NCBI GenBank assembly: GCA_900469955.1
Contig: UBYX01000021.1
Location: forward strand, 1-64,000
Source of the DNA: Hyphomicrobiales bacterium
GTDB taxonomy: Bacteria; Pseudomonadota; Alphaproteobacteria; Rhizobiales; Rhizobiaceae
Reading direction: 5' to 3'
DNA: 64,000 bases
Shown here in pieces: positions 54,834-63,554 of this stretch. Each line of letters opens with the position of its first letter. The first letter of the stretch is position 1. The notes below the pieces were generated by a model that did not search any database, was not told the origin of the DNA, and saw nothing but the letters and a program-made list of their open reading frames with translations. Both the position numbers and the translations under genes were made by a program.

Positions 54834-55499
54834 TCAGCCGCGGCGGCGGATCACCGCGTGCCACGCATAGCCCCGGCCGATCTCCTCGAAGATCATGTCT
54901 GCATCCGCCGCGGTGAGCTTGCTTTCCAGAACGTCATGCAGGTTTGCCCGGGGGGTTACGTGGAAGCGCGTCAGCCACGCCTTCAGCAGTTGACGGAACC
55001 AGCCGGGCAAACGTTCCTGCTGGCCGAAATCGACGATATGCAGCGAGCCGTTCGGGGCAAGCGCGGCGAGCGCGGCATCGACTGCACTTTCCCAGTTTGG
55101 GATCATCGAGAGCGCGTAGGAGATCAGGATACGGTCAAAGCCCGTCGTGCCGAATTCCTCTGCCTTGAAATTCGTGGCATCCGCTACCTGGAAATTCGGT
55201 GCTGTCGGTATGCCGCGAAAATTCGCCCGGGCGCTTTCGAGCATTTCGGCGGAGATATCCAGGCCATAGAGCTTGGCAGTCGGGTAGTGCCGGTGGGCGA
55301 GCAATAGATTGCGGCCCGTGCCGCATCCGACTTCCAGCAGTGTTGCGCCCGGCGGCACATGCAGTCCCTCGACCGTCCGATCGCGGCCGAAGAGGTAATA
55401 TTTGCGCGTGGCGTCATAGATGTGGCGCTGGTAGCGGTACATCCGATCCATGCGTTCTGCATGCTCCCCGGGGAGGGCCCCTGTGATCTGCCGCGCCAT
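54834..55499 (-). CDS. btaB: BtaB, diacylglyceryl-homoserine N-methyltransferase (DGTS synthesis)
   Basis: 221 residues. The start at 55499 overlaps the btaA stop (ATGA). Class I methyltransferase: motif I LLEVGCGTGRNLLL (about 53-66), GLDISAEMLESAR, and ILISYALSMIPNWE. The N-terminal MDRMYRYQRHIYDATRKYYLFGRD block is typical of BtaB. It would add three methyl groups to diacylglyceryl-homoserine to form the betaine lipid DGTS at the inner membrane. Paired with btaA in the same order as in Rhodobacter and Sinorhizobium. These genes are usually PhoB-controlled and replace phospholipids under phosphate limitation. Confidence 0.9.
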   Translation of the reverse strand: MARQITGALPGEHAERMDRMYRYQRHIYDATRKYYLFGRDRTVEGLHVPPGATLLEVGCGTGRNLLLAHRHYPTAKLYGLDISAEMLESARANFRGIPTAPNFQVADATNFKAEEFGTTGFDRILISYALSMIPNWESAVDAALAALAPNGSLHIVDFGQQERLPGWFRQLLKAWLTRFHVTPRANLHDVLESKLTAADADMIFEEIGRGYAWHAVIRRRG

Positions 55500-56746
55500 C
55501 AGGCTTTTTTCACGTAAATATGGAAGCCGCCATAGATCGCCGACCGATCCTGGAGGTTCAGTTCGGCGGACCGATCTTCGCGATAGGTCCACTGGTCGAG
55601 AAGTGCTGAGGCCAGGCGACCATGGAGGACGGTCTTTTCGGCGGCCGTGCGGAAAATCACGCGGGCTCCGGAAGCCGCCGTGCGGGTGATTTCCGTCCAG
55701 AGGTCGTTGAGCTGCTGATCCGTCATCCAGTCTTGGGCGTCCAACAGGACGTACCGGTCCACGGAAGCCGCAGCCTTCTTGGCCAGAAGCTCGGTGAAGC
55801 TCGCGTGGTGGACGGTGACGCGATCGGTGTTGTTGCGGATCGTCTGGAAGTTTTCCGCCCTCAGATAAGTCGGCAGCGTGCCTTCCTCCGCCTTCGGATA
55901 ACGGCGTACGAAAGCCTGCCAGGCAAAGTAGTTGTCGCGCAGCGGGAAACGGCAGGCGAGCTTTTCAAGCCGCTGGCGCAGCACCGGCGCAATGGATCCG
56001 TCGGCGGCAAGACTTGCAAGCTCGTCATATTGCTGCGGCGGGATACCGAGGCCGAAAAGCGAACTCTTGCGGCTGGTGACCCAGCGGATCAGAGGTTTCT
56101 CGAAGAGAGGAGCGATCTTCTGGTCGAAGAATTGCCGCTGCTCGTGCAAGGAGCGGGCATTTGCCATCTCGGTAAGGTCGGTTCCATGCAGGCGGGCAAT
56201 CAGATGGCCGGCGCCGATGAAACGGCCGAGCAGGCCCGTCCTGTAGATGTTGCGGTTGAAGACGCCGATGCGGCGGCGACCCGACAGAGACCGCTTCTCC
56301 CAGTAAGTGCGTGTGGCGGTATCGAGGTGCGGCGCGACGAATTTGTCGTAGCTCTTGCTGTTCGATCGAACGCCGTCCATGCCGAAGTGACGTACGACGT
56401 CTCCGTGGCCCGGCAAATGACGGAAGGCCGCGAGCTTCAGGCGGTTCAAGGCGACGTGATGCGGGTTAAGATCGACCACATCGATCTTCTTCGGCGCACG
56501 GGATAGATAGGCGAGCATATTGCAGCCCCCCGAACCGATTGTGACGATCGAGTGCCCTTCGGCCAGTTCCATCGCCGTCATGTCGACGTCCGGATCTTCC
56601 CAGATCTGCGGATAAACGAGACCGGAAAACAGCAGCCCGAAAAGCCTCTCCGAAAAACCCTGTCGCGAAAGTGCTTTATGCTGCAGAAGCGCATCCTTGA
56701 GCTTCTTATTTTTCCGAAAACCGGCTTCCTGAGCAATATCCGCCAT
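55499..56746 (-). CDS. btaA: BtaA, S-adenosylmethionine:diacylglycerol 3-amino-3-carboxypropyltransferase
   Basis: 415 residues from the ATG at 56746 (MADIAQEAGF); the open frame upstream overlaps the divergent gene. DUF3419 family. QIWEDPDVDMTAMEL, the SAM-site block ITIGSGGCNMLAYLSR-like TIGSGGCNMLAYLSRAP (about 72-88), VDLNPHHVALNRLKLAAF, and YVLLDAQDWMTDQQL (about 340) are visible. It transfers the aminocarboxypropyl group of SAM to diacylglycerol. First gene of the btaAB operon. A possible Pho box lies 49 bases upstream. Confidence 0.93.
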   Translation of the reverse strand: MADIAQEAGFRKNKKLKDALLQHKALSRQGFSERLFGLLFSGLVYPQIWEDPDVDMTAMELAEGHSIVTIGSGGCNMLAYLSRAPKKIDVVDLNPHHVALNRLKLAAFRHLPGHGDVVRHFGMDGVRSNSKSYDKFVAPHLDTATRTYWEKRSLSGRRRIGVFNRNIYRTGLLGRFIGAGHLIARLHGTDLTEMANARSLHEQRQFFDQKIAPLFEKPLIRWVTSRKSSLFGLGIPPQQYDELASLAADGSIAPVLRQRLEKLACRFPLRDNYFAWQAFVRRYPKAEEGTLPTYLRAENFQTIRNNTDRVTVHHASFTELLAKKAAASVDRYVLLDAQDWMTDQQLNDLWTEITRTAASGARVIFRTAAEKTVLHGRLASALLDQWTYREDRSAELNLQDRSAIYGGFHIYVKKA

Positions 56747-56794
56747 AATCGAGTCCCGCCTAGTCCAGAGTTGCAGGGCGTGTAGCCCGATCGT

Positions 56795-56812
56795 GCAACA
56801 GATTGATGACGC
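56795..56812 (-). promoter_or_regulatory. Possible Pho box upstream of btaA
   Basis: On the minus strand GCGTCAT-CAAT-CTGTTGC: two 7-base half-sites in direct repeat with 4 bases between, against CTGTCAT-N4-CTGTCAT. Each half matches at five of seven. Position, 49 bases before the btaA start, is right for a PhoB-activated promoter. Known PhoB control of bta genes supports it; the match alone is weak. Confidence 0.4.
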
Positions 56813-56909
56813 GGCCTGTGCCGAATTCCAGAACACGACTTGCGTGACCCGAAACCGCTTCCTTGAAGGCGAGAATCCTGATTGCATGCACGCGGCAGCG
56901 AAGGGAGCC

Positions 56910-58253
56910 ATGCGATTGTTGAACCGGATTGTGAAGGTCTGTTCTGGTGCCGTTTTGGTTGGCCTCATCGGCGTCGCGGCTTGGCTCTACTTTATTCCAC
57001 CGGAGCTGTTGAGAGTTGGCAGTGGCTATGCGGCCAAGATTGTCTGTTCGAATGTCTTCATTGCCGGGCGGGACGCGGAGGAAGTGCTCGCGGTCGACGT
57101 CCAGGCGCCGGGTCACCCGTTGCTCAGGCTGATGCACGTTTCCGTCGATCGGAACGGGAAACGCGTCCATGCGGCGCTGCTCGGGGTCCTTGCCGGCAAC
57201 GACGCAGTCCATCGCGACGGCTTAGGATGTACCGTCACTCCCAATGGTGAAACGTTGCCTGGAGTGGAAACGGCATCGAATGCGCAGACGCCGGTCGACG
57301 AGACTGCGCTTTGGCCGGAGGGCGGAAAAGCTGAATCCCATCCGGAAGTTGCGGCGCTTCTTTCACGTGATGATCTCGCTGGATCCGGCATGCGGGCGGT
57401 GGTTATCGTGAAGGGTGGCCGCATCGTGGGAGAGGCCTATTCCGCCGGGTTCTCGAAGGACACGCCGCTTCTCGGCTGGTCGATGACCAAGACGGTCACC
57501 GCAGCGATCATCGGCACGATGATTCGGGACGGTCGGCTGTCGGCGGGTGATAAAACCCTCTTCCCGCAATGGCAGAACGATCAGCGGGCCGATATCAGCC
57601 TCGCCGATCTCCTGGCGATGGAAAGCGGTCTTGCGTTCAACGAGAACTACGGCACTGTCGCGGATGTCACTCGCATGCTCTATCTCGAGAGAGATATGGC
57701 AAACTTCGCCGCCGATCAGCCGCTTGAGGCCGATCCGGGTACCCGCTTCAACTATTCCTCCGGCACGGGCGTGTTGCTTTCCCGGATTTGGATGAGCCGA
57801 TTGGAAGACAAGGCGGCGCTTGCCTATCCGCGAAAAGCGCTGTTCGAACCGTTGGGAATGGCGAGCGCGGTACTGGAGGTCGATGCCGCCGGTACTTTCG
57901 TCGGCAGTTCATACATGTACGCGACCGCGCGGGATTGGGCGCGAATGGGGCTGCTGCTGGCGCGGGACGGCGTCTGGAACGGCAACCGGATTCTGCCGGA
58001 AGGCTTCGCAGAAGCCATGCGCCAGCCGAACCGGACCGCCAATGGCCGCTATTCCATGATGCAAACCTGGCTGCCGCCGGTTGCAAGCAAGGGCCTGCCT
58101 GCCGGCACATTCATCCTGGACGGCCATGACGGACAAAACATCATCGTCATTCCCTCGCTCGACCTCGTGGTCGTGCGGCTTGGCCTGACGCCGGAGCGCT
58201 ACGATCCGTCGATGCTTGTCGCCGAGATTGTGAAGGTGACAGCGGCGCCCTGA
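56910..58253 (+). CDS. Class C beta-lactamase-fold serine hydrolase, membrane-anchored
   Basis: 447 residues from the ATG at 56910 after AAGGGAGCC; the open frame begins at 56793 but lacks a ribosome site there. One membrane helix (about 10-30; VCSGAVLVGLIGVAAWLYFI) anchors the protein, catalytic part outside. The serine hydrolase domain (about 130-440) has the nucleophile motif SMTK (Ser-x-x-Lys, near 190), FNYSSG as the Tyr-x-Ser motif, and a late DGHDGQN in place of the usual His/Lys-x-Gly. Members act as esterases, D-Ala peptidases or 6-aminohexanoate-type hydrolases. True antibiotic resistance is unlikely. Divergent from btaA. Confidence 0.85.
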   Translation: MRLLNRIVKVCSGAVLVGLIGVAAWLYFIPPELLRVGSGYAAKIVCSNVFIAGRDAEEVLAVDVQAPGHPLLRLMHVSVDRNGKRVHAALLGVLAGNDAVHRDGLGCTVTPNGETLPGVETASNAQTPVDETALWPEGGKAESHPEVAALLSRDDLAGSGMRAVVIVKGGRIVGEAYSAGFSKDTPLLGWSMTKTVTAAIIGTMIRDGRLSAGDKTLFPQWQNDQRADISLADLLAMESGLAFNENYGTVADVTRMLYLERDMANFAADQPLEADPGTRFNYSSGTGVLLSRIWMSRLEDKAALAYPRKALFEPLGMASAVLEVDAAGTFVGSSYMYATARDWARMGLLLARDGVWNGNRILPEGFAEAMRQPNRTANGRYSMMQTWLPPVASKGLPAGTFILDGHDGQNIIVIPSLDLVVVRLGLTPERYDPSMLVAEIVKVTAAP

Positions 58254-58270
58254 GGCGCCGTCAACTGCTG

Positions 58271-59392
58271 CTATTTCTCAAGGACGTGCAGCATGTCCTT
58301 GCGCTTGGCATCATAGTAATAACCGCGCGCATAGAGCTTGATGGCGTTGTCGTTCTTGTTGTCGGCTACGAGCCAGGCGCCACGCAGATATTTGATCGCG
58401 TATTTGAGGTTCGTCTCGGCGTCGAGCAGGCCCGAGGCAGGCCCTTCGTATCCCATGGACCTGGCGGTAGAGTATTTGATCTGCATGAGACCCCAGTAGC
58501 CGTTCTTGTGGTAGGCCTTGGGATCGTATTTGCTTTCACGGTGCACAACACGGTGCACCAGCGATTCCGGCACACCGTACAGTCCTGCATAACGCTTGAT
58601 GAGCTTGCTCAAATCCGCAGGCGCCGCGGCAGCGGTGGTCGGCAGCGGATCGCCGGGTGCCGGCGGGAATTCCATCGCGGAAAGTGCGGCGACGGCCTTC
58701 GGCTGAGCGGCATAGGCAAGCGTCGACGTGTCCGGGCGTTGCGGGCGCGGTGTGGGGACGACGGACTGCAGCGCCACCATGTCGGGTGTCAGCTCCGGCT
58801 CGTCCAATGCAATCGCCTGGGCTGCGGCCGGCTGGATCTTGCCTTCCGAAACGGCGGTGGCGACGGTCGGGGCGACCAGACGTCCGCCCTTGGAGGAGGC
58901 GAGAATCGTCGACGTCGCGGGAACGGTTGGCGCCGCGGGCGGCGTTGCTGCCACAAGGGTCGAGGTGGTCTTGGCGGGCATTGCCGTCGCTACAGCGCTC
59001 TGGGCGGGTACCAGGGCAACGAATGGCGCCATTGTTGCAGATGCCATCGCTACAGTCTGGACCGAGGCAGCTTCGGCGGCCGTCGGAACAGGAACCGGAA
59101 GTCTCGACGTCTTTGCGAGCGCGACGGTGGGCTGCGCGCCCGGAGCACCCGGAAGCTGGGCTGCCGCCGTCTGCGTCTGCTGACTGACCGGCAGATCCGA
59201 TCTGTACTGGACAGTCAACTGTCCGTCCGCGGATGCTGTCTGGACGGAACCGGCGACCGCGGTATTCGTCGGCGTTTGCGTCTGAGTCGCGGCGAGTTTC
59301 TGTTCACGCTCAACGCTTGAACACGAAGCGAGAACCGAAGACATGGCGCAGGCCACAGCCGTTCCACGGCCGAGAAATCTGATTATCGCCAT
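58271..59392 (-). CDS. SLT-type lytic transglycosylase, lipoprotein with long Ala/Pro/Thr-rich linker
   Basis: 373 residues. Lipoprotein signal with lipobox LASC (Cys24). Residues about 30-250 are low-complexity Ala/Thr/Pro/Val, likely a flexible stalk. The SLT domain fills about 255-365: catalytic Glu in VVHRESKYDPKAYHKNGYWGLMQIK (about 283), TARSMGYEG, and LKYAIKYLRGAW. It cleaves peptidoglycan glycan strands from the outer membrane; the long stalk would let it reach the sacculus. It converges with the serine-hydrolase gene 17 bases away. Confidence 0.92.
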   Translation of the reverse strand: MAIIRFLGRGTAVACAMSSVLASCSSVEREQKLAATQTQTPTNTAVAGSVQTASADGQLTVQYRSDLPVSQQTQTAAAQLPGAPGAQPTVALAKTSRLPVPVPTAAEAASVQTVAMASATMAPFVALVPAQSAVATAMPAKTTSTLVAATPPAAPTVPATSTILASSKGGRLVAPTVATAVSEGKIQPAAAQAIALDEPELTPDMVALQSVVPTPRPQRPDTSTLAYAAQPKAVAALSAMEFPPAPGDPLPTTAAAAPADLSKLIKRYAGLYGVPESLVHRVVHRESKYDPKAYHKNGYWGLMQIKYSTARSMGYEGPASGLLDAETNLKYAIKYLRGAWLVADNKNDNAIKLYARGYYYDAKRKDMLHVLEK

Positions 59393-59492
59393 TGGGTTGC
59401 TTTCATGAATATGGTTACCCCAGCCCGCCGAACCACTATCGAATGGGTGGTTTAATTAACCTATTGGGCAGCGTCCGGCAAGACAGTGAGAC

Positions 59493-60128
59493 CTACGCGG
59501 CGATCCGGCGATAACCGGCCGTGACCGCACGCCGCGATATGAATCGCGTCTGGGGCTTGCGTGCGGCTTGGTTGATGTTTGCGGCGTTGCGTTTACGGCC
59601 GAGCACGCGGCGGGGCAACAGCACGTGGACAGTGCCTCCGATCATCATGCAGACGACAAAGATCGCCTGCATTTCGAGAAGCTGAAGCAGAATCGGGGTT
59701 TTGAGGTCGACGAACTGCGCAAGTATGGCGGCGAGCACCAGTGCATAACGAAGACTGAATGCGGATTGACTGAAGAGACAGCCGAAAATCCGCGCGTGGC
59801 GGCATTCCGGCAGATTGTCGTTGTCGGCTATGGGGCCGGCGATTTTCGGGTCCTGATAGGACCACAATATGTAGATCATCAGATAGCCAAGGCCGGCCCA
59901 GGAAATCGTCTCCATCAGCCGCGGGGCATAAAGAGCCACAAGGGCAATCGGTACACTTGCCAGCATCAATGCCGTCGTCAGCCCAAGCGCCAGGCCGGGC
60001 AGGGTGGCGACCGCGGTGCGGCGGCCGCGCTGGAGCGAGAAGCTGGCGGTAAGGCAAGCAAGAGGGCTCGGGAGGAGGACGAAAAAGATCGCGGTCGCGG
60101 CAAAAGCGAGCCAGATATCAGCCGTCAT
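59493..60128 (-). CDS. LysE/RhtB family exporter
   Basis: 211 residues from the ATG at 60128, six bases after GGAGG. About six hydrophobic segments; ATAIFFVLLPSPLACLTASFSLQRGRRTAVATLPGLALG contains the LysE-type N-terminal pattern (PSP-x4-T, GRR-x6-PG). FSLRYALVLAAILAQFVD recalls the family's second conserved block. A positively charged tail replaces the last helix. Probably exports an amino acid or homoserine-lactone-like solute. It follows pfp by 46 bases on the same strand and may be co-transcribed. Confidence 0.75.
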   Translation of the reverse strand: MTADIWLAFAATAIFFVLLPSPLACLTASFSLQRGRRTAVATLPGLALGLTTALMLASVPIALVALYAPRLMETISWAGLGYLMIYILWSYQDPKIAGPIADNDNLPECRHARIFGCLFSQSAFSLRYALVLAAILAQFVDLKTPILLQLLEMQAIFVVCMMIGGTVHVLLPRRVLGRKRNAANINQAARKPQTRFISRRAVTAGYRRIAA

Positions 60129-60174
60129 TGCATTTCCTCCCGAACGCCCGAGGACGCTCGTCAATCGTCTTGTA

Positions 60175-61386
60175 TCACGCAGCTTCGAAGGGCTGGCCGA
60201 TATGGTCCATCACTTCGCCGAACCATTTTGCCGTCAGATCGAAATGTTTTCCACCCTTGATTCTCGGAAATTCGATCGTCCGCAATTTTCCGTTCTGGTC
60301 TTCGTCGTGGCCGGTCACGCCTGAAACCTTGTTAAGGGCACTTTCTACCGCCAGATCGACCATGCCTTTGATCAGCATCAAATCAGCGGCATTGGCAGGC
60401 GCCGAACGAGCGAAATAACCGGATTTCTGCACCATGGAGCGATCGGCGCCGAGAAGGGCGGCGAACTGCTTCTGAAACCAGTTGCCGACATTGATCGTGT
60501 CGATCTTCACATGACCGAAGGCGTCACGCTTGACCGTCTCGCCTGCGGCTTCCCGCTCGGCGACGATCGCGTCCAAACAGGCTCCTTCCGAAACGAAAAG
60601 GGTCACGAAGCCGCGCCTGTCCATTATGTCCTTCAATCTACCAGCTTCCTTCTCGATGTCGAAGGCCATTTCAGGAAGATAGATGCCATCGATGTTCTTC
60701 AACTCCGAGTTCATCATCAGGCCTTCGACATATTCATTGCCTCCGGTCTTCTGGATATAGGCGCGCGCGGTGGCGGCGGTAAGCCAGCCGCAATGACGCC
60801 CCATCACTTCGTGGATCACAAGTGTGCGAGGAGCCGCGCTCTGTTCGTTCGAAACGTGGTCGAAGAAATGCGCCCCGACCTCCGCAGCCGTCCAGGCACC
60901 GAGCGATTGACGGATCGGCACCACATCATTGTCGACCGTCTTCGGCAACCCGACCACTGTCAGGTTATAGCCGTTGGCGCCGAGATAGGCGGCGAGGTCT
61001 GCTGCGGTGGTGTTGGTGTCGTCGCCGCCGATAGTGTGCAGGATGGTGATGCCGTCGGAGGCAAGGCGCTCTGCGGCGATGCGGAGCGGATTTTCGCCTT
61101 CCTTGACCAGGCCGCGTTTGACGCAATCGGCGGCGTTTGTCAGCTTGACGCGGCTGTTGCCGATCGGTGAGCCGCCGTAGCGATGCAACAGATGGGCCTT
61201 CTCCCGCATATCGGCCGTGATGCCGATGCGGTCGCCCAGGAGTACGCCCTGGTATCCCGAGCGGTAGGCGACCATTTCGATCTCCGGCGCGATGTCGTTG
61301 TAACGCTCGATCAGTCCGCCCACGGCGGACGAAAGGCAGGGCGCAAGGCCTCCGGCGGTCAACATCGCTACTTTCTGTTTGGCCAT
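60175..61386 (-). CDS. pfp: Pyrophosphate-dependent 6-phosphofructokinase
   Basis: 403 residues, PFK fold. MLTAGGLAPCLSSAVGG (8-24) is the phosphate-donor loop. GGDDTNTTA (about 119-127) carries the second Asp that marks PPi-type enzymes, where ATP-type PFK has Gly. GLPKTVDNDV (about 146-155) has the catalytic Asp and the PPi-type Lys, and MGRHCGWLTA is the fructose-6-phosphate site. It converts fructose-6-P and fructose-1,6-bisP with PPi/Pi, reversibly, in the cytoplasm. Many rhizobia lack ATP-PFK and rely mainly on Entner-Doudoroff, so this enzyme may serve gluconeogenesis. Ribosome site GGAGGATCG. Confidence 0.92.
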   Translation of the reverse strand: MAKQKVAMLTAGGLAPCLSSAVGGLIERYNDIAPEIEMVAYRSGYQGVLLGDRIGITADMREKAHLLHRYGGSPIGNSRVKLTNAADCVKRGLVKEGENPLRIAAERLASDGITILHTIGGDDTNTTAADLAAYLGANGYNLTVVGLPKTVDNDVVPIRQSLGAWTAAEVGAHFFDHVSNEQSAAPRTLVIHEVMGRHCGWLTAATARAYIQKTGGNEYVEGLMMNSELKNIDGIYLPEMAFDIEKEAGRLKDIMDRRGFVTLFVSEGACLDAIVAEREAAGETVKRDAFGHVKIDTINVGNWFQKQFAALLGADRSMVQKSGYFARSAPANAADLMLIKGMVDLAVESALNKVSGVTGHDEDQNGKLRTIEFPRIKGGKHFDLTAKWFGEVMDHIGQPFEAA

Positions 61387-61813
61387 CGATCCTCCTTGAC
61401 GCGCACAGTCGCGTACAGTTCAAAACCGCCCGAATGGATGCGACAGAGACGGGCACCTGTAAAGTGAATTTCTCAAGAAAATCCGGACTTTCGTCCAAAG
61501 TGACCGAGAAGGCGACAGCAGGCGCTGATATAATCGTTTCAACTCCGACAGCCTCCCCGGCGTGGCTGTGGAAAAGCAAACCACTTTAACGGCCTGTAGC
61601 ATTCGTGCCGGAGCGACGCGAACTGTCGCCCCCCGAAAAAAGCTCCCAAATCGTCTCCGCGACTACCGGCGCGCAGGCCAGTCGATCAGCCAGACGGACC
61701 AGGTAAAGCGGCCGTGAACGGCGGTGATTGTTCGGAAAACATGAACATAGTTTAATCTGAGATGGGCCGCCCGCTGCCTTGCAATCATTGGGATAATCTG
61801 GTCCATTGGGGCA
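61387..61813. other. Intergenic region without a clear gene
   Basis: 427 bases between divergent pfp and the TerB-DnaJ gene. The frames present are Arg/Ser/Pro-rich shadows without ribosome sites. It must hold the promoters of both neighbours. No strong palindrome or repeat stood out. Confidence 0.5.
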
Positions 61814-62557
61814 ATGATATTCGATTTTGCCTGCCTCCAAATTTCCTCCCTCTGGGACCGGCTCCTCGGCGCAATTGGCGACGCGGCTGGCGGTGTGTTG
61901 GGCCGCATGGTGGAGGCCGTTCGGACGGTTTTCGAGGGCGATCCGGAAACCCGCCGGCAGGTTTCCTTCTCGGTCGCGATCATCGCTCTGTCTGCAAAGA
62001 TGGCGAAGGCCGACGGGATCGTCAGCGAATCCGAGGTGAAGGCTTTTCAGCAGATCTTCGATTTCCCCGATGAAGAGGCACGGAACGTAGCGCGTCTCTA
62101 TAATCTCGCGCGCCAGGATGTTGCGGGTTATGAAGCCTATGCGCTGAAGCTCGCGGGCCTCTGCAGTCCCGGAGCCGGCGACAACTGCCCGATGCTGGAA
62201 AACGTGGTCGATGGCCTATTTCACATCGCCAAGGCGGACGGTCTCGTGCACGAGGACGAGCTGATCTTCCTCGGACGCATTGCCGAAATTTTCCATATCA
62301 ACGAGGAGCATTTCCGCCGCATCATGGCGCGTCATGTGCATCTCGATGGAGCGGATCCCTACCTTGTGCTGGGCGTTTCGCCGCAGGACGATTTCTCGAA
62401 GATCCGCAAGCAGTACCGATTGCTGGTTTCCGAACATCACCCGGATCGGCTTATTGCACGCGGCGTCCCTGTCGCCCTCCACACTGCGGCCAACGAACGC
62501 ATGGCTGCCTTGAACGCCGCTTACGCCGCGATTTCGAAAGAGCGCCGCGCTGCATGA
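61814..62557 (+). CDS. TerB-like and DnaJ-domain protein (DjlA-like)
   Basis: 247 residues. After an amphipathic N-terminus (LWDRLLGAIGDAAGGVLGRMVEA), residues about 55-165 are a TerB/tellurite-resistance-like helical domain with twin acidic repeats (AKMAKADGIVSESEVKAF and FHIAKADGLVHEDELIFL). Residues about 180-245 are a J domain with the HPD motif (SEHHPDRL), which would recruit and stimulate DnaK. No membrane helix like that of E. coli DjlA is seen. The stop overlaps the amidase start by ATGA, so it is coupled to a cell-wall amidase. Confidence 0.9.
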   Translation: MIFDFACLQISSLWDRLLGAIGDAAGGVLGRMVEAVRTVFEGDPETRRQVSFSVAIIALSAKMAKADGIVSESEVKAFQQIFDFPDEEARNVARLYNLARQDVAGYEAYALKLAGLCSPGAGDNCPMLENVVDGLFHIAKADGLVHEDELIFLGRIAEIFHINEEHFRRIMARHVHLDGADPYLVLGVSPQDDFSKIRKQYRLLVSEHHPDRLIARGVPVALHTAANERMAALNAAYAAISKERRAA

Positions 62558-63321
62558 CGGTTTTTGCCGCCGATTATCCCGGCGCTTCGGTGGACCCTTC
62601 TCCCAATCACGGTGAGCGCTCGAACGGGCGCAAGCCCGATTTGATCGTCCTGCACTATACGGGAATGCCCAGCGCCGATCAGGCGCTTTCCTGGCTCTGC
62701 AACGAAGAGAGCCAGGTTTCCAGCCACTATTTCGTCCATGAGGACGGGCGGATTGTCCAGCTCGTGCCGGAAGGGCGCCGCGCCTGGCACGCCGGCAAAA
62801 GTTCCTGGGCCGGCGAAACCGACATCAACTCCTGTTCAATCGGAATAGAGATCGCCAATCCCGGACATCCGGGTGGTCTCCCAGACTTTCCGGACGCACA
62901 AATCAAATCGGTCGGCGATTTGTGTCTCAATTGTGGCGAAAGGTGGGGCATCCCGCCTGAAAGGGTTCTCGGTCACTCGGACGTAGCCCCGATCCGCAAG
63001 GTCGATCCGGGGGAAAATTTTCCCTGGGAAAAATTGCATATTGACGGCGTGGGGCATTGGATCGATCCGACGCAAATCAGTGGAGGGCGCTTCTTTCAGT
63101 ATGGAGAGAGTGGTCAACCGGTAGAGGCGCTCCAATCCATGCTGTCCATATATGGATATGCTATTGAAATTACGGGGAACTTTTGTGATCGAACGAAAGG
63201 TGTCGTGGAAGCGTTCCAACGACATTTCAGACCGCGGCTCGTGGATGGTATTGCTGATTTTTCAACGATCGACACCTTGCATCGGCTGCTGACGTCATTG
63301 CCGAAATATCGTCGCCCGTAG
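62554..63321 (+). CDS. N-acetylmuramoyl-L-alanine amidase, AmiD/Amidase_2 type with PG-binding domain
   Basis: 255 residues. Amidase_2 domain (about 20-165): zinc ligands in LIVLHYTGM (His near 33), VLGHSDVAP (His near 140), with a late Asp in RKVDPGENFPW; SSHYFVHEDGRIVQLV and RRAWHAGKSSW are classic. A PG_binding_1-like domain follows (about 190-250; PVEALQSMLSIYGYAIEITG, VVEAFQRHFRP). No signal peptide is visible, so it may be cytoplasmic and act on recycled muropeptides like AmpD, or be exported in another way. Translationally coupled to the TerB-DnaJ gene. Confidence 0.92.
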   Translation: MTVFAADYPGASVDPSPNHGERSNGRKPDLIVLHYTGMPSADQALSWLCNEESQVSSHYFVHEDGRIVQLVPEGRRAWHAGKSSWAGETDINSCSIGIEIANPGHPGGLPDFPDAQIKSVGDLCLNCGERWGIPPERVLGHSDVAPIRKVDPGENFPWEKLHIDGVGHWIDPTQISGGRFFQYGESGQPVEALQSMLSIYGYAIEITGNFCDRTKGVVEAFQRHFRPRLVDGIADFSTIDTLHRLLTSLPKYRRP

Positions 63322-63554
63322 AGGCGATGATTGGATCTCAAATGACCGGTTTAAGCAAAAATATTGCGCCGCCACATCATTTCCTCATTAGGTCTTTCTA
63401 AAGGACGGGCTAACGCAGCCACCATGTTGGACGGGGGTTGCAGAGATAAACGATAGGTCATCGTGAAGCGCCGCGCCGTCTATCCGGCGACGCGGTGAGG
63501 GGGTCTGCGTATTTGACGCCGGCGAGCCTATTAGTCCGGAGAGAAACTAACGGA

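Noticed and set aside
60368..60381. Perfect anaerobox TTGATCAGCATCAA
   Set aside because: It lies inside the pfp coding sequence (codons for Leu-Met-Leu-Ile-Lys), about 1 kb from the start, with no gene placed to use it. Most likely chance.
61663..61983. 106-codon minus-strand frame overlapping the TerB-DnaJ start
   Set aside because: No ribosome site, low-quality composition, and it overlaps a clear gene on the other strand.
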